Part shown: positions 13,601-24,315 of the stretch, in pieces
Layout of the letters: every line of letters begins with the position of its first letter
How positions within the stretch are numbered: position 1 is the stretch's first letter
Source of the DNA: Nephromyces sp. MM_2019
Lineage: Eukaryota > Apicomplexa > Aconoidasida > Nephromycida
Assembly: GCA_015657535.1 (NCBI GenBank)
Contig: JADHZB010000326.1
Coordinates: 36,067-100,066, forward strand
Direction: 5' to 3'
Length of the DNA: 64,000 nucleotides
Notes under the pieces: generated by a model
Seen by the model: only the letters and a program-made list of their open reading frames with translations
Databases searched by the model: none
What the model was told of the DNA's origin: nothing
Made by a program: the position numbers and the translations under genes

Positions 13601-14126
13601 ATGGTTATTCTCCTAAACATCGATCGAAAAAAACTGAAGTATAAGTAAATTCACTAGCCGCGGTCGCATCATATCTGTGCGTAAAAAGGTTGTCGCGAGC
13701 GGATAATGGATCTTCGTTACTACTATGCCACCATAAGTAGATTATGTCGTACCCCTATTTTTAATAGCTATAGTTTATGGAGAGCTGGAAAGATATGCTC
13801 CTTAATGTCAAACTCACTGCTTCAGGGCAAAAGATGAGAGCTTTACTTTATATTATTGCCTTTGAAACAGTTTGATTGGGCAACGGTTGATGGTCTAATG
13901 CGTATATGTGCTTCCGGTGAAATTTTTGATTTGAGAGTTTGCAAGTATATTCTTTATTGGGTGTAGAGTGTGATTTTAATTCCGTGCATGAAAAGGGGCG
14001 CGAATTTGAAAGGTTCTCTTGCTGTGTGCTAGGCTCTTGGAATGATTTAAAATAGTGGTTAAAGAGTTGCAGAGAGAAGCAGATAATATACAGTACTTAT
14101 CGCACATCATCCAGTAAGCGGAAAAA
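10690..14126. other. Intergenic region with a tandem duplication
   Basis: This lies between the divergently oriented mitochondrial-protein gene (-) and the glycine carrier (+). It holds a 75-codon (+) frame at 10792-11019 and several shorter frames, none with recognisable motifs or convincing splice context. Around 13.0-13.6 kb, short coding-like stretches occur in several frames but could not be joined. Confidence 0.4.
11561..11672. repeat. Imperfect tandem duplication, period about 59 bp
   Basis: The segment beginning AAGAATATCATCC and ending GGGCTACCTTAA occurs at about 11561-11613 and again at about 11620-11672. The copies differ by a few substitutions and small shifts. Confidence 0.85.
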
Positions 14127-17100
14127 ATGCCCTCGAATGATTGTCAAGTGATGGTCGACAAAAAATCGGGGGACTCGGTGGGCCCACAAACACGGAGGAA
14201 TGCCCCAAGCGTTCACTCTGTGGCAGGAACATCTGCAGCTATTGCTGCAGCTGCGTTACTTCAACCTTTAGATGTTATCAAGACTTTTCAGGTAAATATG
14301 CTTCAATATTAGCATGGGCATTGGTTGGTTTTCCTTCTCTCAGTATACCAAGCTGGGTGGTATATTATTAGGTTTTATCGTGTTTATTTCCATTAAAAAG
14401 GCAGGATTTACACCCCTGAATAGCTGATGACTAGCTTGGAAACTAGGATTTTTATCCGATGATCTTTCGTATCAAAAAATATTCCTCCTCAAAATAAAAG
14501 TGATGCATTCGCTGATGATGGTTTTGCTCGCTTGTATATACTATCAGACTAGTCGTTTTTGTAGGAAGATTGAGTTAGCGGATGAGCACGTGATTGCAGG
14601 AAATTGAAAGAAAAAATTAATCCCAATTAGCTATTTATGCTGACACCTAGTCTTAGAAGAGTAATGTGCTTGAAAGCTTGACTACTGAAAGTCGCTCTAG
14701 TTTGTTTCTTTGTCTTTTTTAGTTGGGAAGAGGTTTCTGGGTTACATTGCAATCATCTTGTTTCTTTTTCTTTTTTCTTCTTGTTTCTTTTTCTTCCTGT
14801 TCTTTCTTCATCTTTCTTCCTCTTCCTTCTTCTTCGTCTTTTTTCTTCTATACGCTGTGTCAATTCTCATGTATATAGCCATTTCAAATGTGTTTTTTTG
14901 CCGTTTCATCGATTTTTTGGCTTTCTACCTACTGAAACACCCACATTTAGAAAAAGTAAGTAGCATTTCACATCATCTGCATTAGTTGTTAAAATTGGAT
15001 TTAGTCTGCTTCGTGAGAAACTTCATTTTGAAATTATTGCCTTATCACTGACGTGGCTCTAAACATATGTATCACTCGGCTAGCATTGCGTTTATACGCA
15101 AGGATAGTAGCATCTTCTTTGCGAGCGGAGTTATTATATGTAATTGGAAGTAGTATCTGTAGAGAATGTGTGCCACATGAAGAGACTCCTCTTTATGATG
15201 CGGGAGTGAGGCGTCTTGGCTGACAATATAGAGGCAGATACTTGATGTCTACGTTTCTTATCCTTTTTGAACAGATGTATATCCCTCCTCTATCATTAGT
15301 TGATTACCTAACAAAAAGAGCACCACTATTTCATGAGTACATTGGCATACTTAATGTTTCTCTTTATATTCAACTTTGTCATGCCTACTATTATCTTTGT
15401 ACTCTTTATGCTATACCTTCTAATAGATAAATGCTTGTGGCATTGTCGTTCTTTGATAGAAAAAATAGAGGTTTCTACCAAAAAAAGGGTTGATAAGAGT
15501 TTTGTATTCAGCTGGTGAGCTAGATGTGAAGAATTCGATATTTTTCGCTACAAAATTATCTCCATATAAACTGCAGAAAAAGTAGTGTCTGAGTTTTTCT
15601 TCCCTACGACATATCACCTAATTAGACTTGAAGAGTGACTTTGCTGGTGCTTTTCTACTAGAATCTTTGCCCAAGATGCATCGCAACTTTTTCAATGAGA
15701 TACTGATGAGATGATGCTCACTATATATTTCATTGCTACTCATCTTTCAAAGCTATTTTTGCTGTTAAGACTCGCAAGTATTAAACTGCGGTTTTTCTCA
15801 CTGTTTTTTTCGCTTTCGTGCAATTTCTGCTACCATTACTGGATGTACGTACAGGGTTTGTATTGAGATTCTTTTGTATTTTTCATAATTTGATATTTTT
15901 ATTTCTTTTGTCTTTCCACTTACAGCAACAACAGAGATCGTTAAGGAGCCTGCAATCTTCTTCTGAAGCATCATACAACTCAATTCAGGCAACTAGAGCA
16001 GTTATTCGTAGTAATGGCTTTTTCGGCTTGTGGAGGGGACTTGTTCCTACAGTTTTACGGGTAGCACCTGGTTCGGCAGTTTACTTCTTTTTGCTTTCTA
16101 AATTTAGAAATAACTACCGGTCACTTAAAAAAATGTTTGGAGATGCACTACCGACAAACCGAGCTATAAACGATGGAGAACGGGATGCCACTATACCTCT
16201 ATGGTACAATATTTCTTCATCAGCCCTCTCAAGAACTATTGCCTGCGTTATTCTTATCCCACTCACTGTAATGAAGACGCGGATGGAGTCTAGCTGGGTA
16301 ATTTTCAAAAAAAGCTGATTTTTCATTGAAATGCATGATTTTGGCATACTACGATTGAAATTTTGCCTGATTTTACGCGTATAATGTTCAGTGTGTTTGG
16401 TTGGGAGAAAATTTTTTTTTTCCAATTTTATCCTCTGTTTTTCTTCGTTTATTTGTAATTTTTTTAGTATTCTTCAATTTTCTTTGTGAAAATTCTGTGT
16501 GTGTGTGGGTGTGTGTGCATATCTTTTTGTGTGCATTTTAATGAAAATTTTCATTCTCAGAGTTTATTTTTAATTCGTATTCTTGAGCTCTTCTAGTCCA
16601 AGTTCTATTTCCTCTTTTGGCCTTGCTTTTACTAGTCGCATACACTGCGTTACACTCTTCTAGACAAAGCTCTTAATCCAGAAGTTTTTACGAAATTATA
16701 GGGCTGTAATGTTAAGGATTGTATCTTCAGCTTATGGTGCTTAGGATTTATTCCCTATGATTATAGCTGGCTTAATATATATGTGACACACATCTATAAC
16801 TACATAATTGCTTACTGGTACCTTCAAATTCTCCTGCCAGACTGCGAGTAAACACACAAGCTATTTATTTAATACGCGAAAAGCTGTTTTTTTTGCTTTT
16901 TTTTCTATGAGCAAGTTAATTTGAGTATCGTGTTTCAATAGTAGGCAGATGCGATAAAAACGTCTAATTTTACTCGAATTTGACAGTATAGGTGTGTGTG
17001 CGAACATACTTCTTCCTGTTTATATGTTTTAGATTCTAATTTATAGCTACCCATACTTTACTTTTTTTAGCAAAAGTTGCGAATTTTTCATGTTTTTTCC

Positions 17101-17974
17101 CAACGATGAGGCTGGATTCGCCACCTAACAGCTTAAATTTATTCCTCAGTTGAAGCATTTTGTTTCTTCATGAACTTTTTTTTAGAGCGTAGGCAACACA
17201 AATATTAATGGTTCGCTACTTGAGGCAGCTCATCAGATGAGAACGAAGGAAGGATTCCGCGTTTTCTTTTCTGGATTGTTGCCTACCATTATTCGAGACG
17301 TTCCTTTCAGTTCGATATATTTTGGTTGTTATGAGCTGCTGAAGGCCAACTTCTTACGTAATGATGCTTGTGTCAATAAAGATACTCACCCTATAATATC
17401 AAGAAACCTAGCGGGAAATTTGGTTTGTGGAATCTCCGCGGGATTTTTAGCTTCATTTATCACTCATCCAGCGGATGTTTTACGTACTCGTATGCAACTG
17501 CAAGGCACATTATCACATGCTCATGAGTACTGTAAAAATGCATCTTCAGCAGGGGCAACCCCTACCGGAGAAGCTACTAGCAGACCTAATTTATCTGGTA
17601 ATTACGATGAATGTGTTTTAATAGTTGTTGGACAAAGTATATATAGCTATCAGCATGATGATTTTGTTGTTGTACTCGCTTTTTACATGACAATTGCTGC
17701 AGTAATGATGTGTGCGGTATGTCTATATTTGGGTTTCTCTTTTGCTGCAGCAAACGGTGATAAAACTGGTACAATTACGTCGACGCGACAAGCGCAGTCA
17801 AACTTTAAATTCAATGGAATGATTAGGAATATGTATACTAACGAAGGAGCTGGAGTTTTTTTTCACGGATTAGGTCCTCGAGTGCTAAAACGTACGTTGA
17901 TGAGTGCCCTGACTTGGGCTGCCATCGATGAAATACTTTTCGCATACAATCGACGACCTTCAGATGATAGTTAA
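14127..17974 (+). CDS. SLC25A38: Mitochondrial glycine carrier, SLC25A38/Hem25 family
   Basis: Inner-membrane carrier that brings glycine into mitochondria for heme synthesis. Exons are 14127-14291, 15926-16297 and 17186-17974, all joined in phase 0. Three carrier repeats are seen. Repeat 1 has the PLDVIKT signature. Repeat 2 has GLWRGLVPTVLRVAPG followed by LIPLTVMKTRMES, the SLC25A38-type variant (PITVIKTRYESG in relatives). Repeat 3 has HPADVLRTRMQLQG and then FFHGLGPRVLKRTLMSALTW, which matches the family C-terminus. The first start codon sits in an AAAATGCC context. Read straight through, the protein is 441 residues against about 300 in relatives. A probable in-frame intron at 17598-17750 (or from 17613) would shorten it to 390 or 395. 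The introns of about 1.6 and 0.9 kb are T-rich and contain a TG microsatellite. Confidence 0.93.
16494..16520. repeat. (TG)n microsatellite in carrier intron 2
   Basis: A short interrupted TG tract lies inside the second intron of the glycine carrier gene. Confidence 0.8.
17598..17750 (+). other. Probable stop-free intron of 153 bp inside the last carrier exon
   Basis: The stretch starts with GTAATT, ends with a pyrimidine tract and TTTTGCTGCAG, and is a multiple of three long without stops. Unspliced, it would insert a hydrophobic segment (VVVLAFYMTIAAVMMC) between the two helices of the third carrier repeat, which relatives lack. Removing it joins the repeat halves cleanly. An alternative donor at 17613 gives 138 bp, also a multiple of three. 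Confidence 0.65.
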
Positions 17975-19751
17975 GCCATTGGGAATTGCATTCTGAAGCA
18001 AAAAGGTGATTTGTTATTTTTATATTTAACGTGTGAAGCTCAGCAAAATCTTTTTTAGTGTCTTTCAGAGACTTTGTTTATTGAACTCAGAACAGGTGCG
18101 TAGGGCATATCCAAATATATGAAACTCTTCAGTTGGTTATATCTAACAAATTTAATTTTTGCAATTATTGATATTTTAGGAAGATTACGCAGTAAATTTT
18201 CTATAAAAATGAAAGATAAGCTAGCACACAGGCAAGGCTGCTAAATGTAGAAAGGTCCTTTTTCCGTTTACGCCTATGCGTGTGTGTGTGTGTGCAGGTG
18301 TATGTGCGTATGTGTATCGCTACGTCCTTGTGTGTATTCGCTGCTTAAGGGGGCTCATATTTGACCCTCTGTGGGTAAATGAGTTTAAAATTTCGACTAT
18401 TTTGCTGAGTAGCTGTGCTTTTTTGCTTTCGAATTGGTGCGTGTGATTATTGGACGCAGATGATACTTTGGTATCAAAGACGTGTTTTTTAAGGCATGGG
18501 CCCCCCCAATATGTCGCGCACAAAACGTGGCTTTTCGAATATTTGTGTGCTTTTTTAACGCCCGTGAGACTCATTGCGTTACTGTCTTTCTTTCCTGTGG
18601 ATGATACTCTCGGCGGAGGCTATGTGAGGCCCATATTGTTCTGGCATCGGTTTTACTGTGTTAAAACAGAGAAATTTGGTAGTTTATCCATAAGATTCAA
18701 AGTCGTTATAAAGCTCATTCAAATTTGTATTAGTATCTTTTTTTATTTGCGTTTTATAAATAGTAAATATCCACTATTTATTCTGATATGATTCTTCAGC
18801 CTGCGATTTTCGTTATATAAGGTGTGCGGCTTCTCTATCATTTGCTGGCGCACTATCATGCTATACATCTTCCAAACTTCTTTTAGGTCGTCAGCCTTAT
18901 GGTCCTAATGCGCCAAATGGACACCATGAGACTAAGCTAGTTAAATTTTTAGGAGGGTTCTATTAGGTTAAGTAAAGGGATAAACGGCTGATACTCTTAG
19001 GGCTGTCAAATTTCGCAGTAATACTGTAGCAACTAGTGGGAGCTTCTCATTGGTTATGCAACATATCGCTATTTACGAATACTTTCGTAGTTTTGCATCC
19101 CAAAAGAGTATTGATATTTCGGCACTTATCTTCTCAACATTTTTTTCGTGCTAATATAGCAAGAAATTTGCGCGTTTTATAGGATTGAAGCTTGGGCTTA
19201 TTTTAGAAACTGCATGTATTACTCTCTTCACTTTTGCCACTTCATACATTATCAGAAATTAATATATGTATGTCATTAAGTTTTTAATTCTTCAGCGTTC
19301 TCTGCCATTCAGTCAGTTTCAGTTCGGTTGAAGCTCACCACTTGCAAGATGACAGTAATTTCATATATATTTGAGCCTCACATTCTATGTTATCTTGTTT
19401 CATCTTCGTAGCCAAATCGCAAGAAAAGGATGCTCTTAAGTTTTATCGTCATTTTTTTGAAAAGCGTTTTTGGGCGAAGTTATATGGGGTGGTTGATGTC
19501 ATGATAAGATTATGCACCGTTGCTCTTAATTTCTATGTCCAGCAATCGTGTCTTAAGCTTCTTTCAATGATTCAGCGCATTGGTCTCTTAAGGTTATGAA
19601 TCAACTTTGCCTGCTAAACTCCCAATATGTAGCGCATTGACCTTTTAAGGTTATGAATAAATTTTTTAGCTGCTAAACCCACAATAAGCCCGCAAAAAAT
19701 GATAATCGTTAGGTGCAGCATGAAATATGCATATTGTTACCCTGAATTTGA
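17975..19751. other. Intergenic between convergent genes
   Basis: The glycine carrier (+) and the 19752-20628 gene (-) converge here. The stretch holds a TG-rich tract at about 18277-18322 and a 114-codon open (+) frame near 18450-18791 that overlaps an 84-codon ATG-initiated (-) frame at 18574-18320. Neither resembles a known family. Confidence 0.4.
19574..19688. repeat. Tandem duplication, period 57 bp
   Basis: Two adjacent copies, 19574-19630 and 19631-19688, share AGCGCATTG, then TTAAGGTTATGAAT and CTGCTAAAC, with substitutions between them. They lie just past the 3' end of the neighbouring (-) gene. Confidence 0.85.
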
Positions 19752-20628
19752 TTACTTTATTATATTTTTAAACGCCACATACAGTGCTGTTTTTCCAGTG
19801 AGTTGAGAAGCCGTCAAGTCACGTGCATGAAGCCCCAATTTTTTTCTGGCTTCACCAGAGCATACGTAATTGCGATGCTACAGTACAATGATTCAGTACA
19901 TAGCACAGTACCTGAAGTTCACAGTACGCTTAAATCTTCATATTAATCTGGTGCGCTTGATGTGCTCTAACTGCGGATAAGGCAGATATTACGAGCTTAC
20001 TTGTTTATTTTGTAGCAGTTGGGGGGTATTCTTATTAATAATGGAAGCTGCTGCTACTAGTCGCTCGCTCTTTTTCATATTTCGTAATATCTCCGGCGAA
20101 TTTTCAGTATGAGGCAGTGAATCCTTTTGTTCTACTATGTTTGCTATGTGGGCCCTATGAAAATATCTGTATCTCACGTTGCCGCGTGACTTCTTGCAAA
20201 AGTAGTATCATATGCTGATTGAGATACAAAGATTTGATGTTTTTGTAACCGTGTAATATTTAAGAAAATGCTTAAGCATAAATTAAGGGTTTTGCCTCAC
20301 TCTCCACCATTATGCCGCCGCTACTTGGAAAAATTATTGAAGACGCGAAATTTTTGCAAGTGCCAAGGGTACTATAAAACTATGCAGGGGCAAGCTCCCT
20401 TTTTGTTGTAAAAATCCAACTTTTCTTGAGCGACCTTGAAATCAATATCGCTAGAAAATTCCCTTGAAAAGCACTCCCTCTAGTCTTCCTCGAGATATCC
20501 TCTCTGAAGTATAGCTGGTATTGCGTATTTGCGCTGAGAAACGTGTTAAAGCGACGCGTCTTGCGCCGATAGGTGTCTGAACCGTATTTCATTATAGCAG
20601 CAAGCAGGCCTGCAGTATCCTGCTGCAT
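19752..20628 (-). CDS. Unrecognised 161-residue basic protein, three exons
   Basis: Exons 20628-20435, 20166-20001 and 19877-19752 join with matching phases (2, 0). The product starts MQQDTAGLLAAIMKYGSDTY, has a strongly basic YRRKTRRFNTF segment, a middle exon ending at a GTAAGC donor, and a C-terminus GLHARDLTASQLTGKTALYV ending in TAA. No family is recognised and no membrane segment or presequence is obvious. The second exon has a good donor and a modest acceptor; the first donor (GTCGCT) is weak, so exon 1's end is the least certain part. In the 5' direction the frame stays open past an in-frame TGA to another ATG; I take the ATG at 20628 as the start. Confidence 0.45.
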
Positions 20629-20912
20629 GACCTCATCAATGTGTGCAAATAGGTATCCAGACTTTCACGCTGATAAAAATTTGTTGTATCGGCCCGTACT
20701 TTTAGTAGTCTTTGGGACGTGTAATTTCATCGATAGTCTCCCTTGCAAACAGTAGTTTCTAAGAAACCAGAAGTTCTTTATCCAACCACTTTAATTCAAG
20801 TAATCTTTATCTGGAGCTTTCATAAGACTATGCAGTAGCCTGTATGCTACCTTTAGGTGCAATAATCGCGGCCTCAGGTGCTGTAGGTGAAATTACAAAT
20901 AATTTAGGCTGT

Positions 20913-21903
20913 CTACTCTTGATTTACTATTGCAGTAAAATTTGAGTGCGACTTTGGTGAAAAACTTCCGGTAAGACTGGCATATATACCGAGGTGCAAT
21001 ACGTGAGATATCTTTGCAGAAAAAGAGGGCTTGCAGCTTTGATAGGATATCACACCCACGCTTGAACTCAAGAATGTTTTCTTGTCTTTGTACCGATTTT
21101 TTTTAACATTAATATATGTGTAAAGGGACAAATAATAAAATTTAGCCTCACGTGGATCTTTCCCGTCTAGACGCTACACTGTTTTATATTGAAGAATTTT
21201 TAAAAAGACTTCGCTTTTGGTTATTGCCGAATGCCCATATGAATCGCGTAAACCACGAGCTGTTCCAAGAATCTCCACCCAAAGGTGCAATACAATATTA
21301 GGTGTTGCACATGACTATTGGCTTGATACCACTGTGATTGAAAATAGTTTGCGAGCTCCATTATTTTATTAGAGGACCTTTAAAACATATTTTAACAGGC
21401 TGCTACAATAGATTTGACTTATTTTTAGTACATGATGGAATGACTTACGTACTCAAACATATTCTTGAGTGCATGCTGCCGCTTCTTTGTAAAACCACTG
21501 TCACACGGCGTGATATCACAGGCAGTGAATCTGTTATCCCATCATTTACCCAAGCTTTATTACCTTGAAAGGGATAAGGAGATTATTGCTTCCCTTGATC
21601 AAAATCGCTAAGTAGAATATTATTGTACTGGCCCGCGTTATTCCCTGCAACCACAAATTGTGATGAATTTTCTGAATATGAATAAAAGCTTATGTGCTTT
21701 GTTATATGCTCTTCAGCGTACGCGGCAGCCGCGTTATCAGGCATTATTATTGCTAAATTTACGTCTAAAAAATTAAAATGGAATTTTTCCATTTTGAGAG
21801 GGAGAGGGCAGGAAAATCTCGTCATAGAGAAATGGCACGGTTGGATGTTTAGCATTATCGCCCATATGAACTTTTTAGCGTTATACCTCGAGAAAAAACA
21901 CAT
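20913..21903 (-). CDS. Unrecognised 151-residue protein, three exons
   Basis: Exons 21903-21629, 21530-21449 and 21011-20913 join with matching phases (2, 0). The first exon opens with ATG and contains NLAIIMPDNAAAAYAEEHI. The second carries a Cys/Lys-rich ACDITPCDSGFTKKRQH and ends at a perfect GTAAGT donor. The third starts after TTTTTCTGCAAAG and ends IVNQE plus TAG. I do not recognise the family. The 5' part may itself contain an intron ending at the TTTTTTAG near 21755, so the N-terminus is uncertain. The gene lies about 285 bp upstream of the next small (-) gene, in the same orientation. Confidence 0.45.
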
Positions 21904-22030
21904 GCAGTAAAACTACACTAGGCTATATGGGTAAGGTCGCTTAGGCCTTTTTTTTATGCCATAAGTATTCCATCAAGTACTTTGCTTATAAAGATAACAG
22001 CGAAATAACAGATTCTTTCCGATAAGCAAA

Positions 22031-22375
22031 ATGCTAGAACTGGCTCAAGTAACTCCTAATGCCCTCGAAGACAGAATATGCAAAAATGACTCCCGTAAAC
22101 TAGGAGGAGCCAAAAAATTGAAAGTGCAGGTTGTGTAAAAGATCAATGGGAAAAGTGTTGCAGCAGCTTTAACAAATAAGCTCTCCTCTCTTGTTATCAG
22201 TGAATTGCAGAGTAGTGGCTTCGAAGCTAGGCTGCCAGTTTTTCATGTCATCTATCCTCCATGAACAGGTTCATGCTCTTGCCTACTCCTATTAATTTAA
22301 CAGAATCTAGCTTACAAGAAGTGCTTAAAGTCCTTCATGCACATCGAGAAAAAAATACATTAACATAGGTTACCA
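22031..22375 (+). pseudogene. Coding-like stretch broken by stops, possible relict
   Basis: Starting at the ATG at 22031, the (+) strand reads about 36 codons to a TAA, then a further 41-codon open stretch in the same frame (including SVAAALTNKLSSLVISELQS) to a TGA, and after a frame shift an ATG-initiated 36-codon stretch. Composition looks protein-like, but no family is recognised and chance cannot be excluded. Confidence 0.2.
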
Positions 22376-22519
22376 CATATAGATTTAACTTACTTAAATT
22401 TCGGAAGAAATATACTAATCAATATAAAAACAGCCTGCTGAGCTTGTAGGCACTTAGTTTCATGTGAAATGCTGTATTGGTTCCTTCAGATTCATTAGCA
22501 TAAAATTTTTTTATTTTTA

Positions 22520-24016
22520 TCAGGGTAGCAAAAATTTAGAAGCTATTTCTTTGAAAATGAAGCTGGCTATCTTCGGACAAGCTACAAACAACTTCAGAGG
22601 CCGCAAAATTCACTGCGCAATTAAACAAGTTACAGAAGCTAAATAGCGCTGCAGAGAGCTACTTTATCATATATCACCCGATACAGCCGATCCGAAGCTT
22701 ACCTCAATTACCAATATATCTTTTAAGATGTCGGCATGAATGAAATTTTTCTTGTTTGTCCTCAGGATGCTTTTTTCTTGAATTTGTAACCCAACTTGTT
22801 GTATGGCGATTATGCTCTCTGATGTAAGGAATGTGTACATCGACAACAAAGTTTTTAATACTATAAACATAAAAAACGCAATGGAACGAAGCTAACATCT
22901 TGACGCATGCTACTGTACAATGCTAAAAGCTGTATAAAAAAAAGCCTAGGTTACCTTCATTTACTTCAGTTATTATTTTTATAATTGTTATCAACAATAG
23001 AAGCATAAACAGGCTCCAGTACAAAAAAATTCGTCCGAGGAACCGCCTCTGAAAAGACAGATAAAACAGGACTATTGTTAGTTTCCTAATTATACGGTGT
23101 AAAATTAAGCGCGTATTGAATTAATGAGTTGATAACGAGAAGACTTCAGGCTGAAGGCACTACCATCACTCACTACCGATTTAATTAAATTCTTAGTGCT
23201 ATAATATTTTTTCCAAAAGAAATATATTTCGAAGCTTTGGTTTGGTCAGATGCTCATGAGAAGCAGTATTTATTGAAAATTTGAGAAATCCAGAGACAAG
23301 ATCTGGAGTGAGCATCGTAAAAGTGCAAAGTTATTGTAGTTCAAAAATCTAATTATGGGCCCTGATACAAAAATCTTCACTAGCAAAACGGTATTCTATA
23401 CAGCGCCGCGGTAATTAATATTTATGAGTGAAATTATTAAACCGAAGATTACTAAGAAAATGAGTTTAGCACAAAAATTTATATGATAGCCTTCTTGAAA
23501 GTGTTTGGACTAAGCAAAATAACGCTATAAACACGAAGATAATTAAGTTGATAGTGTAGCAAATTTTGTCCTCGCTCATGAAAACTACCTTGCCATGCTT
23601 GTCATTATAGTGTGGCTACCTCAGCTTCGTAAGCTATTTACCACAATTCATCACTAACAATGCTCACGCAAAAATTTATTGAATGAAAAATAACCGCATC
23701 ACGTAAACAAAAAGGTTGTTTATTCTCCTTCTTCCAAGTACGCAAAGCGTGGCCGATTAAAGCTTTATATCTGAATTTCCTACATTTTTTTTTAGGTAAA
23801 AAAACAAGTTGGGCATATCCAAACCATAAAAAAGAGTCCAATGAGTGATAGAAGAGCCAAAAAGATATTTCGAGCGCTATGGTATATACACTTTCTCCTT
23901 TTACATGAAACAATCCAAGTTCCTGCTCCGACTTTTGATGCGCTGAAAATATAGCTCGAGGTACTAGCTTGAAAGTCTTGAAAAACTTCAAGCTCATCTT
24001 CGTAAAGTTTACCCAT
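22520..24016 (-). CDS. PIGH: PIG-H-like subunit of GPI N-acetylglucosaminyltransferase
   Basis: PIG-H is part of the ER enzyme that transfers GlcNAc to phosphatidylinositol, the first step of GPI-anchor synthesis. Proposed exons: 24016-23806 (ATG; soluble N-terminus then hydrophobic SARNIFLALLSLIGLFFMVW), 22860-22703 and 22648-22520; phases 1 and 0. The middle exon carries the family core: ESIIAIQQVGLQIQ, then NKKNFIHADILKDILVIE, matching the PIG-H pattern E-S-L-L-x-I-x-x-x-G-x-Q ... F-I ... I-x-D-I-V-I-N-E. It ends at a GTAAGC donor. The last exon follows a perfect CTCTCTGCAG acceptor and reads RYLASVTCLIAQ, then an in-frame TGA at 22612-22610, then LKLFVACPKIASFIFKEIAS, which fits the family's C-terminal part. 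Either the TGA lies in a 42-nt intron starting at GTAACT, or the gene is truncated or decayed, or the codon is read through. Confidence 0.55.
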
Positions 24017-24213
24017 CAGCTTCACTTTCCTTCGTAATTTTGGCGCCTCCCACGCACAAGTTAAATTCAGAATTTCTAGGGCAAGCCTGTTGCTATATGG
24101 ATTTCTTGCATAATTAAATTTTTGAATTGGCTTTCGGGCATAAAAGTATCAATTTTTTAACAAAAAGCTTTAATCACTATTATTTATCAAAATTTCGAAG
24201 CAGTGAAAGTGAT

Positions 24214-24315
24214 ATGCACGCAAAGCGAACACTACATTCCCTTCTACTGGTTATATTCAGCATTTTAAAGGTGAATATCTTATCACAAATACATCGTAGT
24301 ATGCTAAACTGGCAG
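24214..24315 (+). CDS. Possible first exon with signal peptide, divergent to PIG-H
   Basis: An ATG at 24214 opens 34 codons, MHAKRTLHSLLLVIFSILKV and onward. The basic N-terminus followed by a hydrophobic core resembles a signal peptide. The stretch stops in phase 0 exactly at CAG|GTAAGT. It lies about 200 bp from the PIG-H start on the opposite strand. A phase-0 continuation after the acceptor near 24640 gives only a short tail. Downstream exons are not established. Confidence 0.3.

Noticed and set aside
14710..15518. Several hydrophobic (+) open frames in the first intron of the glycine carrier
   Set aside because: They arise from T-rich intron sequence (Phe/Leu/Ser runs); the flanking exons join in phase without them.
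20629..20760. In-frame TGA upstream of the 19752-20628 gene, suggesting TGA read as Trp
   Set aside because: The frame can start at the ATG at 20628, so no recoding is needed; other genes use TGG for Trp.
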